DNA of 64,000 nucleotides from JAABVY01 sp964627935 (GTDB taxonomy: Bacteria; Zixibacteria; MSB-5A5; JAABVY01), in assembly GCA_964627935.1 (NCBI GenBank), contig CAZVLB010000018.1:24581-88580 (forward strand), read 5' to 3'. Every line of letters starts with the position of its first letter. The stretch's first letter is position 1. The notes under the pieces are model-generated. The model did no database searches, was not told the origin of the DNA, and was given only the letters and a program-made list of their open reading frames with translations. A program made the position numbers and the translations under genes. Shown here in pieces: positions 61,001-64,000 of this stretch.

Positions 61001-62938
61001 CTGACCGACAGCCCGCAGGGCGCGACATTGTTCGAGGATGGACGTGTCTGCTTCACTCCCGATGGCGCCGGCGCATACATGTTTACTATCAGGGTTACAG
61101 ATCATTGCGGAGCCTTCGACGAAAAGACAGTGACAGTCAATGTCGATCTCAATCAGCCGCCTACAATCAGCGTCTCGCCCGACAGTCTTTATCATGAGTA
61201 CTGCGGTTTCGGAGCTCCCGCATTGGAGGTCTGTTTTGACGGCCTGACAATCGGTGATCCGGATAATGCGATTGAAGATCTTACGGTTGAGATGATCGAG
61301 GGCCCGGGAACATTTGACCCGCTCACATTGACAACCTGTTTCACTCCGCCGGTCATAACCGATACTATTGAATTTGTCTACAAGGTTACGGACACCTGTT
61401 CGGCCTTTGATATGGATACACTTCTTTACTATGTGTTCGTCAATGAGGAATGCGATACGGCCACCTGCCTTGAGGTCTGGATCGAAAACAGCCCCTGCGT
61501 GGTGACCAATTCCAGCCTTGACCTGCATATTACTGCCGATGTCGGAATCGAGATTGGCGGATTCGATCTGTTGATCAAATTCGATCCCTCGGCATTCTCA
61601 TTTATTTCCGCTTTCCGTGGCGATGCGACCGAGGAATGGGAATACTTTACCTATAAGACCGGTAATGTTGGCGGATGCCAGGGAGTATGTCCCGATGGCC
61701 TGGTCAGGATAGTGGCGATTGCCGACCGCAATGACGGCGCTGCTCATCCACCTGCCGATGCCTTCGATCCGGATGGCACTATTGCTGTCATGAGGTTCTA
61801 TGTCACCAGCGACCTGAATTTCTCGGGCCTGACTTACCCGGTTGATTTCTACTGGATGGATTGCGCCGATAACTCGTTCTCATCAAAGAGCGGTGATACA
61901 CTCTTCGTTGAGAAGCTGATCACCAATCAGTACGGTATAGTCTGGGATGAATTCGATGATGACAATTATCCCGAGGACAGCCGTTTCCAGCATATCGGCA
62001 TCCCGGATACATGCCTGGTTGGCGACAAGACCAAGCCGCATCGCTGTGTGATCATGCACAATGGATCGATCTGTATCATTCATCCCGACTCGATCGATGC
62101 GCGCGGCGATTTGAACCTGAACGAGATTCCCAATGAGATCGCCGATGTGGTGCTCTACACCAACTACTTCATCTTCGGACCTTCGGTGTTTATCATCAAC
62201 TATGACGGCCAGGTGGCGGCCTCGGATGTTAACGGTGACGGCCGTACATTGACCGTGGGTGACCTGGTATACCTGATCAGGGTTCTGATCGGCGATGCTG
62301 ACCCGATCAACAGGACCGCCTCGTATGTCAACGAGGTCGATCTGACGGTCGACAATACGGGAAGTGAGGTTGCGGTCAGTACCGAATCGGATGTCAATAT
62401 CGGCGGCGCCGGCCTGATATTCAATATCTCGGGAACTTCTATGCCGCCCGAGGTAAAACAGGCGGAGACGATCAATGATATGACATTGAAATGGAATATT
62501 GACGGCGATCTTTTGAAAGTGATTATATACAGTATTTCGACCAATAGAATTGAATCCGGCCAGAATGATCTGTTCACGATCATGGCTGATGGCGAGGTTG
62601 AATTGATTTCCACCGATATTGCCGATTATGACGGCAATGATCTGCGGGTCAATACGGTTAAGAAGACAATTCTGCCGCAGGCCTATGAGCTGTCGCAGAA
62701 TTATCCCAACCCGTTTAACCCGGAAACCGATATTCAGCTTTCATTGCCCGAGGCCTCGGAATGGAGAATCGAGATTTACAACCTGAATGGCCGGGTGGTC
62801 AAGACTTACAGCGGATTCAGTGATGCCGGTGTGGTTAAGGTGACATTCCGGGCCGATGGTCTGGCATCGGGAATGTACTTCTACCGCGCGGTAGCCGGCG
62901 ACTGGTCCGAGACGAAAAAGATGATACTTCTCAAGTGA
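58094..62938 (+). CDS. Giant secreted protein: DUF4114-like domain, ten Cys-patterned Ig-like repeats, dockerin-like and sorting domains
   Basis: This exported protein has 1614 residues. After the signal peptide (about 1-27) comes a DUF4114-type domain ending in VIAFEDLKDGGDGDFNDLII (about 50-194). Ten Ig- or cadherin-like repeats of about 85-100 residues follow (about 195-1125). Most contain four cysteines at fixed places: one in the first strand, ICF, VCFxP and (T/S)DxCG, which suggests two disulfides per repeat. Then comes a beta-sandwich related to the 876-residue protein (EEWEYFTYKTG, CPDGLVRIVAI), a dockerin-like pair (RGDLNLNEIPNEIADVVLY and ASDVNGDGRTLTVGDLVYLI, about 1338-1405) and a sorting domain (NYPNPFNPETDIQLSLPE onwards, about 1534-1614). 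It is probably a long surface rod for adhesion or scaffold. No enzyme motif was found. Confidence 0.85.
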   Translation: MHPKNLSLVIILFVASIVFLSPPTHAQKGDGALLDSLLSLAPNEPSLQELLDSLGYNINVATDELGWESFCAVPGTNVAMILEEVAGSATSANSGWYNAADSADKTELFTSSNVAGDSSVFTLTGIDSIGFYMTPNLTSYDSWYTQTGYNIDGYDHAQIFPTGNPHEYVIAFEDLKDGGDGDFNDLIIKVRFENATPVLSLPDDMYFNVCYENYVCFDVDASDPNCLGDTITVEMLEGYGDFTPVTGTGSVSFEHCFLPWVTDSTYEFIFKASDNSGAYVIDTFEVVYDINARPTISLPADFDTLLCEYDSICVPVEIDDEDGDNLTVEFIEGDGYFDYVNNEFCFLPAMTEFATYTFVLKVSDSCCAELEGAKPSLVPPPCPEDTISITVHLNFKPELVTVPDIDTVVCEPTEICFPVSASDANEGDNVTITVTPPATYDAQTGLVCLDATTDGSYAIEITATDELCGAQAVDTVNVTLELNDPPELILPNDTSYYFCAEPGEICFDADVNDPDQQDVNTFELIAGPGSIDPQTGEVCFTPSETGDYQFVIRVSDICANEDQDTINIAVDLNSPPVLTLPDDYTAALCETEPICFQATADDPDLPDDELTFIKVSGFGTINSQTGELCFTPLGAGEYDFVIRVRDLCGEVDQDTLTITIELNTPPTIIADPNYTEFFCDPGDSACIQLDATDPDPNETLVFSQISGPDGVLDAETGLFCFELSGAGDYSFQFAVTDHCGKADTADVIVTAVMNEPPEVIVPDDFADTVCVSGDPICFDVTINDADDQDITVEVLPFGTYENGTVCFDAVASQDTTFCLTIRATDICGAQGEATVCIDVHYNLPPLITLAPDTSILVCDAPENFCFGYSVEDPDSPEPTVTISEGIGVVNNGEVCIDVDTVGIYCVTVRATDECGAYHEDQYCVIFKPNQPPVLTVSEDIDTAMCEPAQICFESSATDPDLPNDTLIFSLTDSPQGATLFEDGRVCFTPDGAGAYMFTIRVTDHCGAFDEKTVTVNVDLNQPPTISVSPDSLYHEYCGFGAPALEVCFDGLTIGDPDNAIEDLTVEMIEGPGTFDPLTLTTCFTPPVITDTIEFVYKVTDTCSAFDMDTLLYYVFVNEECDTATCLEVWIENSPCVVTNSSLDLHITADVGIEIGGFDLLIKFDPSAFSFISAFRGDATEEWEYFTYKTGNVGGCQGVCPDGLVRIVAIADRNDGAAHPPADAFDPDGTIAVMRFYVTSDLNFSGLTYPVDFYWMDCADNSFSSKSGDTLFVEKLITNQYGIVWDEFDDDNYPEDSRFQHIGIPDTCLVGDKTKPHRCVIMHNGSICIIHPDSIDARGDLNLNEIPNEIADVVLYTNYFIFGPSVFIINYDGQVAASDVNGDGRTLTVGDLVYLIRVLIGDADPINRTASYVNEVDLTVDNTGSEVAVSTESDVNIGGAGLIFNISGTSMPPEVKQAETINDMTLKWNIDGDLLKVIIYSISTNRIESGQNDLFTIMADGEVELISTDIADYDGNDLRVNTVKKTILPQAYELSQNYPNPFNPETDIQLSLPEASEWRIEIYNLNGRVVKTYSGFSDAGVVKVTFRADGLASGMYFYRAVAGDWSETKKMILLK

Positions 62939-62963
62939 TATGTTGTGAGAACGGAGAGAAGGG

Positions 62964-62992
62964 AAAAGGCGGCCTCAGTGCCGCCTTTTTTT
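62964..62992 (+). terminator. Intrinsic terminator after the giant secreted protein gene
   Basis: The stem is AAAAGGCGGC/GCCGCCTTTT with loop CTCAGT, followed by more T. Confidence 0.9.
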
Positions 62993-63021
62993 GTGTTGCC
63001 ATTCCCGATGGCGCGTGACGG

Positions 63022-63249
63022 GGGCAATTTTCACAAGCGGCAGTTCACCACTGCGTTAAAGAACTGCCGCAACATCTTGCAAATGTGCGCGGCGTGCGTC
63101 AAGCCTGTCCGGACCATGACGGATGCACCGCGGAATGACAGCTCTCCGGGAGCATGGGGACGTACTCCCGGCACGATAGCACGTTAACGTGGTTGTGTCA
63201 GGTCTTGGCTCCGGCTTTAGCCGGAGGTGTGACCTGACACTTTGGGGCA
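63022..63249. repeat. Palindrome-rich repeat element, copy 1
   Basis: This element is about 228 bases long and is repeated almost exactly 458 bases downstream. It contains a 10-bp stem GCGGCAGTTC/GAACTGCCGC near its left end and, near its right end, nested stems: GTGTCAGGTC/GACCTGACAC outside and CTCCGGCT/AGCCGGAG inside. It has no open frame with a ribosome site. Its GC content is higher than that of the surroundings. It could be a non-autonomous mobile or structured extragenic repeat. Confidence 0.8.
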
Positions 63250-63285
63250 CTGCGCAATAAAGGCATCTGTCTCCAGTCATTCCGA

Positions 63286-63303
63286 GTCCCGATTTATCGG
63301 GAC
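63286..63303. repeat. Inverted repeat between the two element copies
   Basis: GTCCCGAT and ATCGGGAC are separated by TT. The stretch after it up to about 63480 includes CACGTCGCTTCGCTCCTCGC, a style of sequence common in dispersed repeats of Bacteria, and two copies of GGATTCC. No gene is supported here. Confidence 0.55.
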
Positions 63304-63479
63304 GTGGGAATCTCAGCCGTTTTGAATATCCCGTTAGATTGCCACGTCGCTTCGCTCCTCGCAATGATATGGTTGTATTTTTCTGCTTGTAATAAAATGG
63401 GCATCTGTCGCCGGGTGTCCTGCCCAAACTTGCTTTTGGCGGGATTCCGTCAGGAAGGGATTCCTGTCGGGGCACGGTT

Positions 63480-63708
63480 GGCAGGTTTTTGCAAGCGGCA
63501 GTTCACCACTTCGTTAAAGAACTGCCGCAACATCTTGCAAATGTGCGCGGCGTGCGTTAAGCCTGTCCGGCCCATGACGGATGCGCCGCGGAATGACACT
63601 TCTCCGGGAGCACGGGGACGTACGCCCGGCACGATAGGTCGTTAACGAGGTTGTGTCATGGTCTTGGCTCCGGCTTTAGCCGGAGGTGTGACCTGACACT
63701 TTGAGGCA
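63480..63708. repeat. Palindrome-rich repeat element, copy 2
   Basis: This is the direct repeat of the element at 63022, with about nine in ten positions identical by eye. One extra T in the left arm of the outer right-hand stem (TGTCATGGTC) disrupts its pairing, while the inner stem CTCCGGCT/AGCCGGAG and the left-end stem are kept. The open frame of about 110 codons that covers it exists in both copies only by chance. Confidence 0.8.
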
Positions 63709-63716
63709 GGAAGTAG

Positions 63717-63747
63717 GTCGGGTTCTGAGCGTAGCGAAAAACCCGAC
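63717..63747. repeat. Inverted repeat right of element copy 2
   Basis: GTCGGGTT and AACCCGAC enclose 15 bases (including GAGCGTAGCGA). It lies between the element and the promoter of the next gene and may belong to the same family of structured repeats. Confidence 0.5.
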
Positions 63748-63798
63748 ATGTGATTTAGCCTCGCGGACAGGATTCCTATCCCGGCCGAATTATTTACA

Positions 63799-63826
63799 TT
63801 GACAAATTAGTCTATTAGCGTACTTT
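63799..63826 (+). promoter_or_regulatory. sigma-70-type promoter for the last, partial gene
   Basis: TTGACA (63799-63804) and TACTTT (63821-63826) are 16 bases apart, giving a short leader of about 30 bases. Confidence 0.55.
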
Positions 63827-63861
63827 TAAGATAGTAACCGCCACAACCGGGGAGCTTATCT

Positions 63862-64000
63862 ATGAGATGGCAGATTTTGATTTTTATCGTCTTTTTGGGG
63901 CTGATTTTGCCTGTTTCTGCGCAAGCCCAGCTTGAACTCGATTTGATAGCTGTATTTCAAAGCGATATTCCAGGAGCGGTGCTTATAGAACACAGTATTT
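63862..64000 (+). CDS. Start of a secreted protein (3' end outside window)
   Basis: Forty-six codons are visible. The ATG is preceded by GGGGAG with seven bases between. The product opens with a signal peptide (Arg2, a hydrophobic core at about residues 4-17, and a likely signal peptidase site at SAQA or after QAQ), then LELDLIAVFQSDIPGAVLIE. This is too short to name a family. It is another exported protein, in keeping with the region, and has its own promoter. Confidence 0.75.
   Translation, partial: MRWQILIFIVFLGLILPVSAQAQLELDLIAVFQSDIPGAVLIEHSI

Noticed and set aside
52500..61480. Regularly repeated sequences in the two sorting-domain genes, considered as CRISPR or satellite DNA
   Set aside because: The period is about 260-300 bases, in frame, and encodes diverged Ig-like domains. 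Spacers and identical short repeats are absent. No CRISPR array exists elsewhere in the window.
60527..61528. An open frame of 333 codons on the minus strand inside the giant Ig-repeat gene
   Set aside because: It lies wholly within the plus-strand repeat array, mirrors its repeat period and shows no start signal; it is a shadow.
63056..63645. Open frames of about 60-140 codons in the 63 kb repeat region
   Set aside because: They appear in both repeat copies because the DNA is duplicated. They contain strong palindromes, no ribosome site and low-complexity products, so I treat them as non-coding.

Overview
The window looks like a chromosomal piece of an uncultivated Gram-negative bacterium of the FCB group, most likely candidate phylum Zixibacteria or a close relative. 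The reasons are secreted proteins ending in a YPNPFNPET-type sorting domain, several type I dockerin repeats of the GDANxDGxxNVSDAVxIINYVF kind, lipoproteins with lipoboxes, a secretin with pilMNO genes, medium GC and clear Shine-Dalgarno sites. The phylum call is inference from protein style, not from a marker gene. I saw no tRNA, rRNA, CRISPR array, insertion sequence or prophage.

Layout. 0-6.4 kb: the 3' part of lon, a secreted BACON-repeat/dockerin protein and a dockerin-bearing M1 aminopeptidase. 6.4-13.4 kb: a small membrane protein, miaB, a hybrid sensor whose kinase core looks dead, an HDOD protein with a kinase-like dimerisation helix, and an M17 leucyl aminopeptidase. 13.4-19.4 kb, minus strand: a TolB-like propeller protein, pyruvate:ferredoxin oxidoreductase, dCTP deaminase and an Rrf2 regulator. 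19.6-25.5 kb: a fused FAD/Fe-S oxidoreductase, cobalamin adenosyltransferase, thioredoxin reductase, lipoyl synthase and, convergent to them, a PadR regulator. 25.7-32.8 kb: an HD-GYP response regulator, a site-2-type protease and a 1257-residue PQQ-propeller/dockerin protein behind a leader of about 530 bases. 32.9-40 kb: an SbcC/Rad50-like ATPase, an anchored SNase nuclease, a PrcB-like lipoprotein, a sigma-54 activator with an altered GAFTGA loop, and a subtilisin-like protease with dockerin.

40.2-48.2 kb is a type IV pilus locus: a GspH-type pilin, then pilM-pilN-pilO-(AMIN+PilP)-pilQ and an Ig-repeat lipoprotein. The AMIN domain usually found on PilQ sits here on the PilP-like protein. 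48.3-57.7 kb: YjbQ, MtnA, an ArsR regulator, a YceI-like protein with an acidic insert, an 876-residue secreted protein with dockerin-like and sorting domains, UbiB-family kinase and a PD-(D/E)XK nuclease. 58.1-62.9 kb: a 1614-residue secreted protein with ten cysteine-patterned Ig-like repeats and the same C-terminal module as the 876-residue protein. 63-63.75 kb: two copies of a palindrome-rich element of about 228 bases, followed by the start of another secreted protein.

The strongest theme is the cell surface. Six secreted proteins carry dockerin or dockerin-like pairs, two of them proteases, two carry cohesin-like regions and two carry sorting domains. This could be a surface-assembled, protein-degrading complex. 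Housekeeping genes lie between these loci, often head-to-head or tail-to-tail, with strong hairpin terminators and consensus TTGACA promoters that can be read directly.
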